Shown: positions 47,058 to 59,784, counted from the first letter of the stretch. The stretch is DNA of 64,000 nt from Trichosphaerium sp. ATCC 40318 (GCA_038496445.1 JALMLS010000640.1:95135-159134), one strand, 5' to 3'. Notes: generated from the letters alone by a model not told the origin. Program-made: numbers and translations.

Positions 47058-48527
47058 TTAGATTTTTTTATTATTACAAGCACTATCCTTATCAGGAAGT
47101 ATAGATCCAGTTGGCAACTTATTATGCCTTTTCTTACTTTGTTTATGGTATCTAAAAGGAAGCATCTAATAAAAGTTAAAGGCGAATTTCTCCACGTGGG
47201 TCCAACCCAAAAAAAAAAAGCAAACTCTTTTAAGAGATAGACTTACCCAAACTCTCACAGGTCGTATAAGCAGTATCAGTCCAACTAATATAATGCAAAG
47301 TAATAGAGTACCGATTATGATACCTATCATGACACCAACACTAAGACCATCACCACAAGTATCAGTAACAGAGAAAACAAGAGCCACGCTAACAAAACGT
47401 GTTAAATCAAAATTCATCAACAAAAAAAACCCAGTCAAATCCACGTACCTCTCGCTACTGTAGTATTCACTTATTGAGGTTCTAGTACATTCAGAGTCTA
47501 TGCATTTATGTTAGACAGATTAGAAATTGGTGTATATAGTTGGTTACCATTTACAGCTTTAATGTTCGAGAAAGTGCCTTCACGACAACTAAATGTTAAT
47601 ATTTCTACTTTATCACCATCCTTAACACCGGCCAAGGAGACCTCCAAATCACCGCTCAACTTTGCACAACCTAGAACGTATTAAGACAGGCAAAACAGAC
47701 AAGCTAAGATCAAAAAACCTGGCACCAAACAAGAAAATGGTTATACCTTGTATTTCAATATTAGCATCTACTCTAACATTAACGTTGCTAATAGTAGCAT
47801 TACCAGCTATGAATACATCATTTACTAGAACTACTGATACAACACTAGCTGTATCATTTAAAACCCAAGTGCCATTTACACACTCTCCAATAGGTTCTCC
47901 TTCGCACTCAATAACAACCTGAGTAGGTGAAACACTTGGTGCAATTGTAGTTGGTGCACGTGTTGTCGGTACTTGTGTAGGTGATAGTGTGGGTTGCTCA
48001 GTTGGAGGCAACGAAGGTGGTACTGTTTTTGGTATGATTGTTGGAGGTGGAGGCGGAGGTAGAAAGCCTGTAACGAAGAAAAGTTTATAAGCAATTTTTT
48101 CGAATTTGACTTTTCGGAAAACGTTTTACGTACCTGAACACTCTCGAGTATCATTCCAAGCCCGACAATCTAATTTAGAACTTATGTAGCATAGTTTACA
48201 TACGGGTTCTGCTGAGTTACACGCGTCTTCTGATTTTAAATGATTGCAAAGCGTAACAGAAGGCTGAACTGGTGCTAAGGTGAGTATAGCACGTATCAGC
48301 TGTTTTACGACAAAATCGCGTACAGAATAAAATTCTAAAAGTAGACACGCACCACAGTCTTGATCTGAGTTCGATTGTACACATATATTATTGTTACACC
48401 ACTGACATGACTCTCCGTCCATCAACGTTTTTTGTAAGCAAGTTGAAACGCTATCAGCATCAATACAGCTACAAAGCACGCTTGTCGTTGCTAGAAGCAC
48501 AAACAACGCTATGTTACAAAAAAGCAT
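47058..48527 (-). CDS. Cysteine-rich single-pass membrane protein (PSI-like, Thr/Pro stalk)
   Basis: Signal peptide MLFCNIALFVLLATTSVLCS. The ectodomain has two cysteine-rich PSI-like segments (TCLQKTLMDGESCQWCNNNI and CNHLKSEDACNSAEPVCKLC), a Pro/Thr-rich stalk (PTEQPTLSPTQVPTTRAPTT) and a beta-rich region with repeated short valine strands (NATISNVNVRVDANIEIQG). A transmembrane helix follows (VGVMIGIIIGTLLLCIILVG) and a short basic tail (RYHKQSKKRHNKLPTG) ending NNKKI. Looks like a surface glycoprotein or receptor. No specific family recognised. Some internal exon edges are approximate. Confidence 0.65.
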
Positions 48528-48980
48528 AGATGTCTGAAAAAATGTTCCCAACAGCAACGTAATAGAAATTCGTGTATACAAGCGAATACAATACACGTTT
48601 GTGTTGGTGCCAGGCTTGCTCGTTTTACAAAAAGATTGCGACATCGCAGATAAGGCAAACAACACTTAAAAAAAGCCGAATTTCGGTATTTTTTTCTTTT
48701 TTTTTGGTTTTGTTTTTACAAGTGTATATCTGCTTTTGTTGGTGCGATAGCATTGAATATTGACAAAGAATTATTGCAACAACATACATAGAAGGGAAAA
48801 AATGAGGAGAGAAAAGACAAAAGAATAATTACTCCAATGATACTATATACGTCTTCTGTAGAGTAACGCTACGCGTGAATGAGCATTTAAATAACAAAAA
48901 AAGTGAAAGCAACAAAAATAAATCATCAAACAAAAAAACAGAAAAAAAAAAAAGAAGCCCGTACTCAATTTGCCAACAGT
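48528..48980. other. Intergenic, no gene seen
   Basis: Purine-rich and poly-T tracts only; contains the 3' flank of the basic mitochondrial-like protein gene and the promoter of the cysteine-rich membrane protein. Confidence 0.45.
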
Positions 48981-49972
48981 TTAGTTTGCTGCTTGTTTCT
49001 TTCCTTGCTTTTGACCTTTATTTTTCCCTTGTTTTTGGTTTGTATTTTTACCTGTGTTCTTTGATGGTGGAAGACCTGGTGGAGGTACTGGAATAGGTAT
49101 TTCACAGCTCTTGTATTCGTATCCTGCAATATTCTGTTCAGCGCTATAATATACTGGTTTCTTTATGTTAAGCATGTAACGTTGGTAATCACGTCGTCCA
49201 GCAAGCCTCTCAGGAGAGAAGGTATCACGGTAGAACCTAAAAAAATCATCAATTTTCAAAAAAAAAAAAAAGCGGTCGAAAAGAAGTCACCAAGTAGCGT
49301 TTTGTTTTGGAAGAATTTTGTTTAAACTTACCGTCCAGGATGACGAATACCCAGTCGTTGAAGCATATGGAATATTGTCATATTACCTTTGCGTTGTAAA
49401 TGGTCAAACTTATTTTTTCTCATCAACCAATTCTGTGTTAATATCTTGTTTCTACGTGCTACTTTTGCGTAACGTTTTGAATGAGGGTCAAGATGAGCTA
49501 CAAAAGTGAGCGCTCGTCAGTATTTTTTGTGAAAAATGTCAACTTGTTTACGTACAAGATGGAAAACTTACTAGACCTTCGCTGTCAAGTCTTTGGTATT
49601 TTTTGAACCATTCTGGCTTCTCAGCACCCTCTTTTACCCAAGGTGGCTCCAAATCGCGTTTTTCGCCTTCGACCGCTTCTTGCCATTGATTCAGATCAAA
49701 TGCTTTGACACCAACTAGTAATCATGGCGATTAGTGTGAAATCAATTAAATAGCTCAGCGATATTTAAAATAGTGGACAGTATGCGTATATACACGAGCT
49801 ATTGGAGTTTGGTGGGTCGCAAAAAAATAATCGTGAATTTAGCGCTAATAGAGTATTCATATGCATAGCACGCACCTGCTGGTCCACCTTTACCCTTTCC
49901 TTTTTTTCCTTTCTTTGCACGTTCAGGCAGCGCACCCCGCGCAGTCTGCATACACGAAATACGGTACAGCAT
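48981..49972 (-). CDS. Small basic protein, probably mitochondrial
   Basis: Start MLYRISCMQTARGALPERAK looks like a mitochondrial presequence, followed by KKGKKGKGKGG. Next exons read VGVKAFDLNQWQEAVEGEKR, LEPPWVKEGAEKPEWFKKYQ, then AHLDPHSKRYAKVARRNKIL, FDHLQRKGNMTIFHMLQRLG, and GRRDYQRYMLNIKKPVYYSA. The tail is Pro- then Lys/Gln-rich (QKQGKNKGQKQGKKQ). Size, charge and presequence resemble a mitochondrial ribosomal protein, but I cannot name one. The upstream frame opens without an ATG, so the start at 49972 is chosen. Confidence 0.55.
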
Positions 49973-50293
49973 CTTGTTAGTGCGTAGCCGTCCTAAAAGC
50001 TGAAGTCCAACTTGCGTCAACTCTGTGAATATTTATACCTCAATGTATCATATCTCTACAAGGTTAAATTACCATGAAAACACTAGGGGATTTGAGGGTT
50101 TGAAAAACATGTGCGTGTTGCATGTACGTTACTTTTACTGCAAACATGCACTGCTATGCGCGTCATGAATGAACAAGCATTTGAAGAAGTGACATTAGAC
50201 CAACAGTGTAACGATTGATGACTATTTTTAGTCAAAATAGTTTCTAAAAGTCCATAAATTTTATTTTAGTAACTTGAACAACATAACAAATAA
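49973..50293. other. Divergent promoter region, no gene seen
   Basis: Separates the mitochondrial-like gene from the CH-filamin-ankyrin gene. No coding segment with splice support. Confidence 0.45.
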
Positions 50294-53200
50294 ATGTCGG
50301 CAAGACCAAGGCCAAAAGGGTGCGTTTTGAGAAGAGTTTGTAATTATTTTGCGCAACCAACACACAGCCACATATTACTTGTATCAATTAACCTAACGCG
50401 TACTAGTGGGCGTAAGGCAGGATTTGTGACGCTTCGCATTCAAAATCAGCAACAAGAAGTATTTTATGAACGTAGCGAAGAATGCAAGGAATGGGTAGAG
50501 AATGTCCTTGAAACAACGTTTGATGTTAGTAGTTTTTTTTTAACTGTTAAAAATGTTCTTAACTTAGTTACGTAGACTGATGACACTCACGAGATTCTAC
50601 GAGATGGTGTGGTGCTCTGTCAGTTAATTACAGCTATTTTCCCTCATAAACAGCTTATAAAGAGCTATCACCCTCCAGGTACCGTTACTCCTAGTATATA
50701 CTTTCCCGCCTATGTAGGCAACTTACTCTGTTAAAAAGGCAGTTTTCCTGCTTTACTGATAGACAACATCGCGCAATTCCTCAATGTCATGAAAATGATG
50801 GGCTTTAAAAGTGTGGGTAAGCGTATAAAAGCAGTTACTTCAGTGTTTCTATTTCAAGTTCTGAGACCTTGGCCATTAAACCGATCTCTTACGCTATTTC
50901 AGACATATTCGAACCTGCAGAACTGCTCGAAGGAACAAACGTTAAACAAGTAGTTGACACTATCTACGCTTTAGCTCAGGTACCTAATAATGCCACTCTA
51001 TGCGCCTCCTAACGTGTATCAGTTGGTGGACAGTAAGGGTTTCGCCGTTAAATGGAACCATCATGGCAAAAAGTATGCGTTGTCCAAGGAAAGCGAGAAA
51101 CAACTCAAAGCTGTACGCGAAAAGGCAGAAAACAGCGATCTGTTTCAATTCGAAGCGCCCGAAACTGAACGAGAAGCAATACAATGCATAATGCGTGGTC
51201 CTGGACTACAGACAGGTGTTGTGGGTACTGAGACATTCTTTACAATCGAAACGGAACAAACAGACAAGACTCGCGTCACGGTGGATCAAGAGCACTTTGA
51301 GGTTCGTTCTAGGGCTTAAAATCAGACACTAAGAGCCGTTTTAGATCAGTGTTGTGAGTAACTCTGCTGCCAGCGTCCCGACACCATTCTCTGTAAGCCA
51401 ACAAGCGTACGCCTAGGTCTTAGACTACGTACAGCTTACTTACAGACCTTTTGTAGAGATGGTACTTATGTTGTTCGCCTGACACCTCAAGAACCCGGTG
51501 AGCACTCTATCACAGTAAAACTTGATGGAAATATCGTTACTGGAGACGCTTTGCATGTTCAATACGAAGCCAAACGTGAGTGTTTGCGTTTTTCTCTTTT
51601 TTCTTACTTTTCTAACTTGTTAATGTAGCGGAGAGTGCTCGTAAAGTACAATCAGAGTATAAGGTTGTTACTGGACATCAATATGGAGAGTTTAATGCTG
51701 TAAGTAGCAAGAAGTTTGTTGAACTAAGAAGAACGTTGACAATTTTATTTTTTTTTTAGCAAGAAGTCAACAACAAAAAATTGAATTACTCTGTTTCCAT
51801 CAAAGGTGCGAATAAGGGTAAGTTGGGTGATACCTTGCGTCTAGTAGCTCAAGTACTACTTGATGGGGTTGCCGTTAATGCACCTATTCCTGATGATGGG
51901 TTTAAGGTAGGATGTCATGGCTGTCTCTTTTTTACTGACTTTTTTTTTTGAAATAGTTGTTTGCTGGTTCAAAACAAGCGCTTGTAGATTGGCATAAGGA
52001 TCCTGAAGTTATTGGTAAATATAGGGTAATCTTTACTCCTGTTATTTCAGGCGATATCACTATCCAGGCGTTCGTAAATGGCGGGCCAGTCAAGGATTCA
52101 TTTACGGTAAGTTTGGAAAAAAAAAAAACAACTTTTGAGATGTTAATGAACTCTTTAGATTTCGGTTACTGAAGATGCTACACCTGTTAAAAACGATGAA
52201 CTTGATGCTAAAGGCAATACAAATCTTCATAAAGCTGCAGAAAATGGAGATAAGTACGGTACAATCCGTATATTGCAGCAATACCCAAAAGCCGTGCGTG
52301 TTTGAGTTTGTTTGTATCAAGCTGTTTACTTATTTTTTATTTGCTCAGGTGGAAGGCAAGAATAAAGATGGTTGGACACCTCTCTACACTGCTGCATACT
52401 CTGGACAAACAGATATTGTTAGAGTGCTCATAGAGAGTGGAGCGAAAGTTGATAAACAAGAAAAACGTGGATGGGGTCCTTTGTTCGCTGCTTGCTTCAA
52501 AGGACATCTTGATATCGTTAGGCTCATGGTTAAGAATTACGGTGCTGATGTTAATCTACAAGAGCAAGGCGGTACAACAGCGCTATACCATGCGTCAGCA
52601 GAAGGTACGTTCACCATAACTCAACAGCATTTTTTTTGGGTTTTTTTTCAATTTAATGTTCACCCTGCTTCTTCTACCTTTCACGCTTTTGATGTTTTGT
52701 TTTTTTTTTACAGGACGTGCTTCTATTGTATCGTTTTTGTTGAAAAGCGGAGCTGATCCAAACAAAGGAGAAAAGGTACGAATTAAATGAGAATTTATTC
52801 CAAAACAAACAACTGTTTTGGGCGTGTCAAGGTCTTATCTTTCTTTTAGGGTGGTTGGAAGCCTTTGCATGTTGCTTGCTCTAGAGCAAAGATTGATTGT
52901 ATTCGTATGCTATTAAAATACAAAGCAAAGATTAACGCTAAGAATTCGTTGATAAAAGGTATGAGAAAAAAATAAGAAAGGCTTCAAGTTGATTTTTGAC
53001 TGTTTTTCTTTAGGTTATGCACCAATACATATTGCTTTGGGTCTAAAGGATACTTCTAAAGATCTTCAAAAGCGTATTATAACGCTTCTTATTGATTTCG
53101 GAGCTAGTCTTACAGCAAGGAATAATAAAGGATTTACGCCTTTGCATCTTGCTGTTTACTTCCGAAGGAATTCATTAATCAGACTTTTACTGAATCATGG

Positions 53201-53486
53201 TGCTGATATGAATGCTGAAACTGATAGTGGTAAGACACCACTACAGTTAGCAGCTAGTATGGGTAACAGAGAGATTGCCAACGTACGGTTTATCAACACA
53301 AAATGTTTTCTTTTTTTTTTTTTTTTTTTTTGTATCTTGAAGTTTGTTTTCTGATGTTTTTTGTTTCAGTTTCTTGCTGCCAAGATGGGTGTTAAAGTAC
53401 CTAAGATTAAAGCACAAAAAGATATAAAGCTTACTAGTGCTGATATGCCAGATCGCGTACCGCGACCTAAAAATACGTCTGTTTGA
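50294..53486 (+). CDS. CH-domain/filamin-like/ankyrin-repeat protein, copy 1
   Basis: Exon 1 encodes MSARPRPKG and splices (GTGCGT...TACTAG) to GRKAGFVTLRIQ. A single calponin-homology domain follows (EILRDGVVLCQLITAIFPHK, LIDNIAQFLNVMKMMGFKSV, LLEGTNVKQVVDTIYALAQ). Beta-sandwich segments of filamin type come next (GTYVVRLTPQEPGEHSITVK, GKYRVIFTPVISGDITIQAF). Then about eight ankyrin repeats (DGWTPLYTAAYSGQTDIVRV, GWGPLFAACFKGHLDIVRLM, GGWKPLHVACSRAKIDCIRM, GFTPLHLAVYFRRNSLIRLL), ending PRPKNTSV. CH domains bind actin or signalling partners, filamin-type repeats act as mechanosensitive spacers. The combination points to an actin-cortex scaffold. Homologous to the gene at 59785. Confidence 0.8.
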
Positions 53487-53933
53487 ATAAAGACGACAAC
53501 CTTGTTTATTGTATTGAATATTTGTTTTTGTATCTATTTCTGGCGTCAATGTGTCTTTTGTTATCGATCGTGGTTTCCACTATCGCGGTAAATAATAGAC
53601 CGAAACATTAAAACAACAAGACGCTGCATTTATACATGAGTCAAGCGGTGCAGCTCAGAATTTGTTTTTTTTTTTCTTGACCGAAGTGATTTTTTTTATC
53701 TGGATGTATTATGATTCGGAAATATGGTACAATGATCGTCTCATAGAAAAGAGGCTGAGCGTTATTTTACTATTTCGCTCTGAAACCGTCTTTTCTTGAG
53801 TCGCGATTTTATTTACAATTATTTTTTTCAGAGCGTTTTCTTCTGTTTTGGATATTATGGTACGTCACGTGCAAGGCATTCGATTTTTTTACCTTTGTTT
53901 TTTGCTGTTGTTGTTCTGTACAAAAATCATTTT
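53487..53933. other. Intergenic between convergent genes, no gene seen
   Basis: AT-rich, several poly-T runs; presumably 3' untranslated regions of both neighbours. Confidence 0.45.
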
Positions 53934-54513
53934 CTATTGATTACGTGCACGCCTTGAATTAATATGATGTATAGACGCGTCTCTTTTATGACCAATTAGA
54001 ATTTGTCTTGGTTTTAGGGGTTTTGTTGTATGTCTTCTTAAATTTTTATTTATCTGCTTCTCTGTGCGCTCCCAAGCATCAATTGATTCAGAAAGTTCTA
54101 ACAAAAATCGCCCGGTACGTTTAGTAGTAATCTCAGGAACACTATTTACAAAAACCAAGTAAGCACGTGACGACAAAGAGGCAGAAAAAGGAAATCAAAA
54201 AAAAATAGGGAAAGTAATTAAAAAGAAGTGCTTACTCTTCAATTGGTTCGTCCTCCCAGTCAAAGTATAGCATCTAAATACGATAAGTAATCAACCCTCT
54301 ACTAGCGCCGAGTGGTAATTCGGCTCGTACATTAACATAATCTTCAATCTCGCACTGAGAAACAGCCTCTAAGTCACGATCTTCATTTCTAAACGTTTCG
54401 AGGTCAGCCCGGTTGGTTACGGTTAAAGTAATTTACCTATGAGAACAAAGAATCAAGTCTGTTGATGTACTACGACGCAATGGTCTTGGTTCTATATTTC
54501 TCCAGGATGCCAT
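53934..54513 (-). CDS. Small hypothetical protein
   Basis: Start MASWRNIEPRPLRRSTSTDL (54513), intron, then EDRDLEAVSQCEIEDYVN joined by a GTACGA...TTTAG intron to MLYFDWEDEPIE, then VPEITTKRTGRFLLELSESI and a basic tail (RRHTTKPLKPRQILIGHKRD) ending HHINSRRARNQ. About 150 residues, no recognised family. The in-phase GTACG junction supports that it is real; the C-terminal half is helical and basic. Confidence 0.55.
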
Positions 54514-54988
54514 GATGTAGTAATTGTTTGATGAATGAAGAATTTTCGAAGTTTTTGAGAAGTCAACGTTTTTATGGTTTCCATGAAAAGTAGCGATAAA
54601 TATTACATCACGTGATGGTTTTCGGCACGCTTAGGCTCTACTGGGAAAAATTACGTTTTAATTCAAAACACCCAAAGCTACATAACTGTATACTAAACGT
54701 GACGGTTCGGGTTAAAAGATGAACTCAAAAAATGAGCCCAATAGGGATATGATGGCGTCTATTTGTTCATTCACATACTACACAGAATACTGCAAAAATA
54801 CCTCCGGGATACGCGACATACGAAAGGGAAATGAATACGTACTGTCTCTTTTCCCATACGTTGTGTACAATTTGGTTTTTTCCTTGACATTGTGGGCTTG
54901 CAAAGAGCTCGTTTTTAGGCTCAAAGACGCCACATACTATGAGAACAAAGGAAGAAAACAACATCTCTCTTTACGCCGAAAACGTCAT
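54514..54988. other. Intergenic, ambiguous frame only
   Basis: A plus-strand 104-codon frame (54719-55033) lies partly antisense to the next gene and lacks domain support; I do not call it. Confidence 0.4.
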
Positions 54989-55940
54989 CTACGTCATGGC
55001 GCAGGTACGCTGCGACACCAATGCGTAGGTTAAACCAAACGTTATGAGGATGATAGAAATCGATGCAGCACTCACTACAGCAGCTTTCAAGAAAAAAGAA
55101 ATACCAGCACAGGATAACCAAAGTGCATTAGTTACAACTTCGCTTATTGAGGCGTTAAGAACCTACCAAATATATCAATGGTAGCTGTAGATGTTTTACC
55201 ATCGGAGTTAGCGTTGATTTGAGCTGTACCAGCCATATAACCTGTGGCACCTAGCGAAGAACTTACTTTAAAAAGGGAAAAAAAACGTTGGCACAAATGT
55301 TAAGTTGGACGTACCTTTAAAGTTACCAACGCCTGTTGTTACGTTCCACACGGCACCACCATACGTCGTTAGACCATCTGTGCTCGAAAAGGTTTGGCCT
55401 GGTGTACCAGAGGTGAAGTAAACTACATGTGGTTCTGATGTATGGATACCAAATGAGATGTTACCTAGAAGGCCAAATATTAGCGAGATCAACCACTCTG
55501 GCTCAGCGTTACCGAAAGCTACAAACAATGAAGGGCTTAGAGTTTCCACAGTAAGAAGTAAATCAGCCTAAGAACCATGAGAAGAAGAATCATAAAAAAG
55601 ACTTCTTGAGAGGTTTTTTTTTTTTGGATTTTTTTTTTGTTTTCTTTCGCTTACTTTTGTTCCAAGTTTGTTAACGACTTGCTAAATGAACTCATTAGTA
55701 AAAAATTATCACGTGATTTAAATAAAAATAAAGTACCAAATCCTCTACACCGTTTTGTACGTTCACAAGGGTAGTCAAATCTTGGGATCCCGCTTTACAA
55801 ATGAACTGACTGAACGCAGAGTCCATGTCGAAGCCTGTACAACCGAATTGAAGAGCCCATGTCGTAGATTTGTACTGTTGGAGGTAAACAGTTGATAAAA
55901 AGCAAGTAATGGCAACAAAGAGAAGCGTCGATCTATTCAT
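54989..55940 (-). CDS. Secreted/type I membrane protein of unknown family
   Basis: Signal peptide MNRSTLLFVAITCFLSTVYL, then a helical segment (FGCTGFDMDSAFSQFICKAG). Later exons encode LFVAFGNAEPEWLISLIFGL, HVVYFTSGTPGQTFSSTDGL then TTYGGAVWNVTTGVGNFKG, and ATGYMAGTAQINANSDGKTS. A final exon reached through a GTAGGT donor gives AAVVSAASISIILITFGLTY and a short basic tail ending CAMT, i.e. a C-terminal membrane anchor. The beta-rich Gly/Thr block could be an adhesive or carbohydrate-associated domain, but I do not recognise it. Confidence 0.6.
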
Positions 55941-56960
55941 TTTTGTGTTTGATAGAAAATGGGGAAGAAAGAGTGAGACCAATGGGTTTTATTGGCTTCC
56001 CAAACAGAACTATTGAAAGCGAAATATAGACCAATGGTAATTAGGTATTGCTTTGTATACTGGCTATATCTTTGGCTATAGCCACCGCCATCCTATGAAC
56101 ATACTACGGAATTAGATAGTGACAAATCAGCCAACGGGATTTTACCTGAAATAACGATACGCCTGATTTTTCGGGACGGTTTGTGAACACAGGTAGCCTT
56201 TTGCAACTCTGCAAGCTATACCATTAGTATCCTTATGGAGTACTTTACGTGAGCATAAGAACGGAAAGTCACGTGCGTGCTACTAATCGGGAGCGGCTGT
56301 TTAAAAAGTAGGCTTAACGTTACAATAAAATAGCGTTATTTCAGGTCAGATCCACAGGAAATTAGCTTGCAAAAGAAATGTTACCATGATACCAAATAGA
56401 CCTGTACAAGAAGTACCTACACAACAAAAGGCAATCCACAAGCGGAAGTCGAAACATGTCAGAAGAAAGATGCAAATAACGGACAAGAGTTCACATAGCA
56501 ATAACTATAAAAGGGCATACCCCAGGTTCTCTGGATAATCTGTGTTGTACGGACCTATACCACTAATATGTAAATCCGGATTGGCGAAAGATAAAAAATT
56601 AGTGCAAGTCCTAATAGAACAAGAATATAGAGAAAGTTTTTTTCAAGATCATCTCAATTTCAACACTTGTTCTGGTTCCTACTAACCCACAGATCCAACT
56701 AACTCTTGTCGGTTTTACTTTGGAAATAACTTAGTGCATTGCTGTTAGTACAAATACACCTCATCTGTAGAATGTACTGCTAAAAATGAGATTTGCGCCA
56801 AAACATGTACAAATCCATCGTCAACTTCTTTAGAAAACACTGCACAACGGTCTTGCACGCTTGCTCGGTGTTGTAAAGAAGTTGACGGTAAGATGGGTGA
56901 AAACTGTTCAAAACAGTGAACTTAATTGCATTACAACTCTCTGTCACGCCCAAATCTCCA
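55941..56960. other. Intergenic, no gene seen
   Basis: About 1 kb between divergent genes. Frames are short and without domain similarity; includes a CACGTG site near 56271. Confidence 0.45.
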
Positions 56961-58224
56961 ATGAACCTAGCAGCCAAGTATTTGAGGATACCTAACAGGG
57001 TTTGCGTCGTTACAGGCGCTAATCGCGGTGTTGGCCTTGAAACCGCTAGAGGTATGGTTAACACCACTATCGCTATTGATTACGCTATAGGACTTGCTTT
57101 AAAGGGCAATACAGTTGTTCTCGCTTGCAGGGACGAAAAATTAGCAAAAGAGGCTGTAGAAGACATCAGTACGCGCAATGATAGTTTATTACATAAAAAA
57201 CCAACAAATGCTTATAACGCATAGAATCAACCAGAAAAGTAGACCCAGAGTCTGTAAGCTACATGCCAATTGACATATCATCACAAGCGTCAATTAGAAA
57301 ATTTGCCACCGCTTTCAGCAGAAAATACAGGCATTTGGACGTTTTAGTAAACAATGCGGCCATTGCTGGACCTTCAAAACAACAAAAGAGGTACTTAGTG
57401 CTTATTACTTTATTTTTGAACTTCAACCGAAATTATACTTGGCGCTAATCACTCCAAAGTGTTGATAACTTAGACATCGTTTTTGGTACTAATGTTATGG
57501 GTCCTTTTGCACTCACTAATCAAATGTTGCCATTTTTGAATAAAAGTAAGGCTGGACGCGTAGTAAATGTAGCAGCTAGTACGTTCAATTGCAATTGTAA
57601 ATCCAATTCGCTCGAAGATTGTTTAACCTCCACACTTCTTTTCTTCTCAGTCTTCATTCATTTCTTTTGTATTACGTTGCTGTGGCGCCTAACATGGTTA
57701 CAATTAGACTACGTTGGCGCTGTTGATGTCGAAGATTTGAACTTTGAGAAGCGACTGTATAATCCTCTTTCAGCATACAAACAGAGTAAGCAAGCTGTAA
57801 GAATGATGAGCGAAGTGCTTCATGAATATTGTAAAGAAAACGGATCAGGCATCCATGTTCATGTTATGACGCCTGGTACTGTAAAAACAAAGGTACATGA
57901 ACACTACTAGTACCTTTTCAAGTGCGCGTAACACTTTTTTTCTAGCTTTTGGCAGATCTCGGTTTCAGTGGAGGAAAACAACCTGATATTCCAGCAGAAA
58001 TTGCTGTATATCTTTCTACGCATCCTGAACTTGAAGGTTTATCTGGTGCGTAGTGATTGTTTTTTTTTTTGTTGTTTTTTACTGCTGCTTTGTTAACATG
58101 GATCTTAGGACGGTTTTGGGACGGTGTTTGCAATCGTTATCATTTAGCCGCAAATAGAAAAGAAAACCGTTTATTGTGGAAGAAGTTACAATCATGTTTG
58201 AGACCAGTCGAAGAACTACAGTAG
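56961..58224 (+). CDS. Short-chain dehydrogenase/reductase, retinol-dehydrogenase-like
   Basis: Start MNLAAKYLRIPNRVCVVTGA; the cofactor motif is TGANRGVG and a 39-nt GTATGG...TATAG intron joins LETARG to LALKGNTVVLACRDEKLAKE. Then PIDISSQASIRKFATAFSRK, LVNNAAIAG (NNAG), TNVMGPFALTNQMLPFLNKS, RVVNVAAST with the catalytic serine, and SAYKQSKQAVRMMSEVL with YxxxK. It ends LLWKKLQSCLRPVEELQ after GLSGRFWDGVCNRYHLAANR, matching the C-terminal part of retinol dehydrogenase 11-14/WWOX-like SDRs. NADP-dependence and a lipophilic substrate are inferred from family. Confidence 0.85.
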
Positions 58225-58477
58225 AAAAGAAAACAATCTTTCCAAAAAAAAATTAAAGGTTCAAAATGGCATTGTCAAACTTGTTCTCAAGATTTCTTTC
58301 GTTGAAGATAATAATTATCAACGAAATTATGCCTCATACGTAGTAACGTTGCCTTGGACACTCATGATAACTGTATCTACAAATTTTACTCACACTGTAT
58401 TGAATAAATCGCTTGCGCGTTACTTTTTCTTGACCATTCTTTTTTTTTAAAGGCAGTACTTTTTTGACGTTACGAAC

Positions 58478-59251
58478 ATGGAAAACCCGGAAGAATATCC
58501 TATCAAACAGCTACCAAAGGATAAGTATCTTGAAGGAGAGGATCTAGAGAATATAGAGATCTATAAATCTAAAGTAAAGAGTCTTCGTGAAGCTTCTATT
58601 GCAATAGAGGATGGTGTTTCATCAGTTACAACAGATGTACGCGTAATCAGCGTTATTAAACTGACTTCACTCAGGATATACACACAATATGGACAGTACT
58701 CTTCTCACCATCAGATATACCTTGTTTGAGGACTAGTGTACTATATGGAGCGATGGCAGCAGGTGCCATGTGTTTTTTCCGTGGTGTCATTCTTAGAGGT
58801 ACGACAACGCCCATATCATCCACAAAAAGGTTAAACTGAACGTAAAAAGCGTAAATTAAATTCGCCTTTTTTATTTTACTGTCAGCCGCTTTAATCGTAT
58901 TTTTAGTACCGCCAAGTATTGGCAATTGGGGCCTTATTACTGGAACTGTTGTATTTGGTGGTTACTGGCATGTGTCACTCAAAAATTTTATTTTTCTCAT
59001 TTTCCTTCAGGCAATACTGTAGATCTCGATATTGGCGTGCCAGGGTAACACGTAGAGCAATGAATGATATGGCAACACACGAACAAGCAAGAAAGGACGC
59101 AACAGCAGTGAAGACGCCGAGTGGAGCGGTTAAAAAAATACAGAAGCCTTATTATGCCCCAAAGGGTAATCCAAGACGTACTGGTATCACGCAGGAAGCT
59201 GTCGACAATGACGCAGTCGTTATGCCAAAGGATGAAGTGCACAATCTGTAG
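58478..59251 (+). CDS. COX20: COX20-like cytochrome c oxidase assembly factor
   Basis: Exon 1 encodes MENPEEYPIKQLPKDKYLEG and an acidic region to VSSVTTD; the next exon (after GTACGC...GACAG) gives LFSPSDIPCLRTSVLYGAMA then AGAMCFFRGVIL, and the following exons AALIVFLVPPSIGNWGLITG, VVFGGYW and QYCRSRYWRARVTRRAMND. DIPCxRxSxLYG, two membrane helices and the CRxxYxxxR ending after the second helix are the COX20/FAM36A hallmarks; the protein chaperones COX2 in the inner mitochondrial membrane. The C-terminal extension (PYYAPKGNPRRTGITQEAVD to EVHNL) is longer than in animals. About 190 residues. Confidence 0.75.
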
Positions 59252-59784
59252 ATATTTTTTTTATAACCTCAAAAGGGGTAAACGTAACATCCATAGACAA
59301 CGCAAGCGTATATGGGCGATCTTGAGTCAGTTTTTCCGCGCTTCCGCGCGTATGACAGTGTACTAATAACTATTATCTTAATTATATTCAAACAGATACC
59401 CTACTATCATACTAACCAATAAAATCACTATTGGAGTAGGATTTGTATACAAAAAAGTAAAAATATTTTGACGTCAAATCATCTGTTTGCAAATAAGGAA
59501 AATTACTCTTAAAGTAATATACACTCTCTAGTTTTACGTGTAAGCCTAAAATCATGAGTTTCGTTTAAATTTATGTTTGCATCGTTGCTTGAACACAAAA
59601 ACTGAAGTGAAGAAAAAGCGAGAAAATAACTACTCTGTAAGGTTTAAAACGCGCCAAGGGCGCAAGGCAATACAGCCAATTGGTCTACCAACAAGCCAGG
59701 TGGAAATATGTACGTAACCGAGTACTATCTAGTTAGATAATTACACTTTTAAATTATATGCTCTAAAACGTATATAAGCATAAA
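59252..59784. other. Intergenic, TATA-like element at its right end
   Basis: No coding exon seen. TATATAAG at 59771-59778 is only 7 nt before the next ATG, so if it is a true TATA box an upstream start or an unseen first exon would be needed. Confidence 0.4.

Noticed and set aside
54719-55033. Plus-strand 104-codon frame with a hydrophobic stretch
   Set aside because: Its 3' part is antisense to the last exon of the membrane protein at 54989-55940, and it has no domain or splice support.
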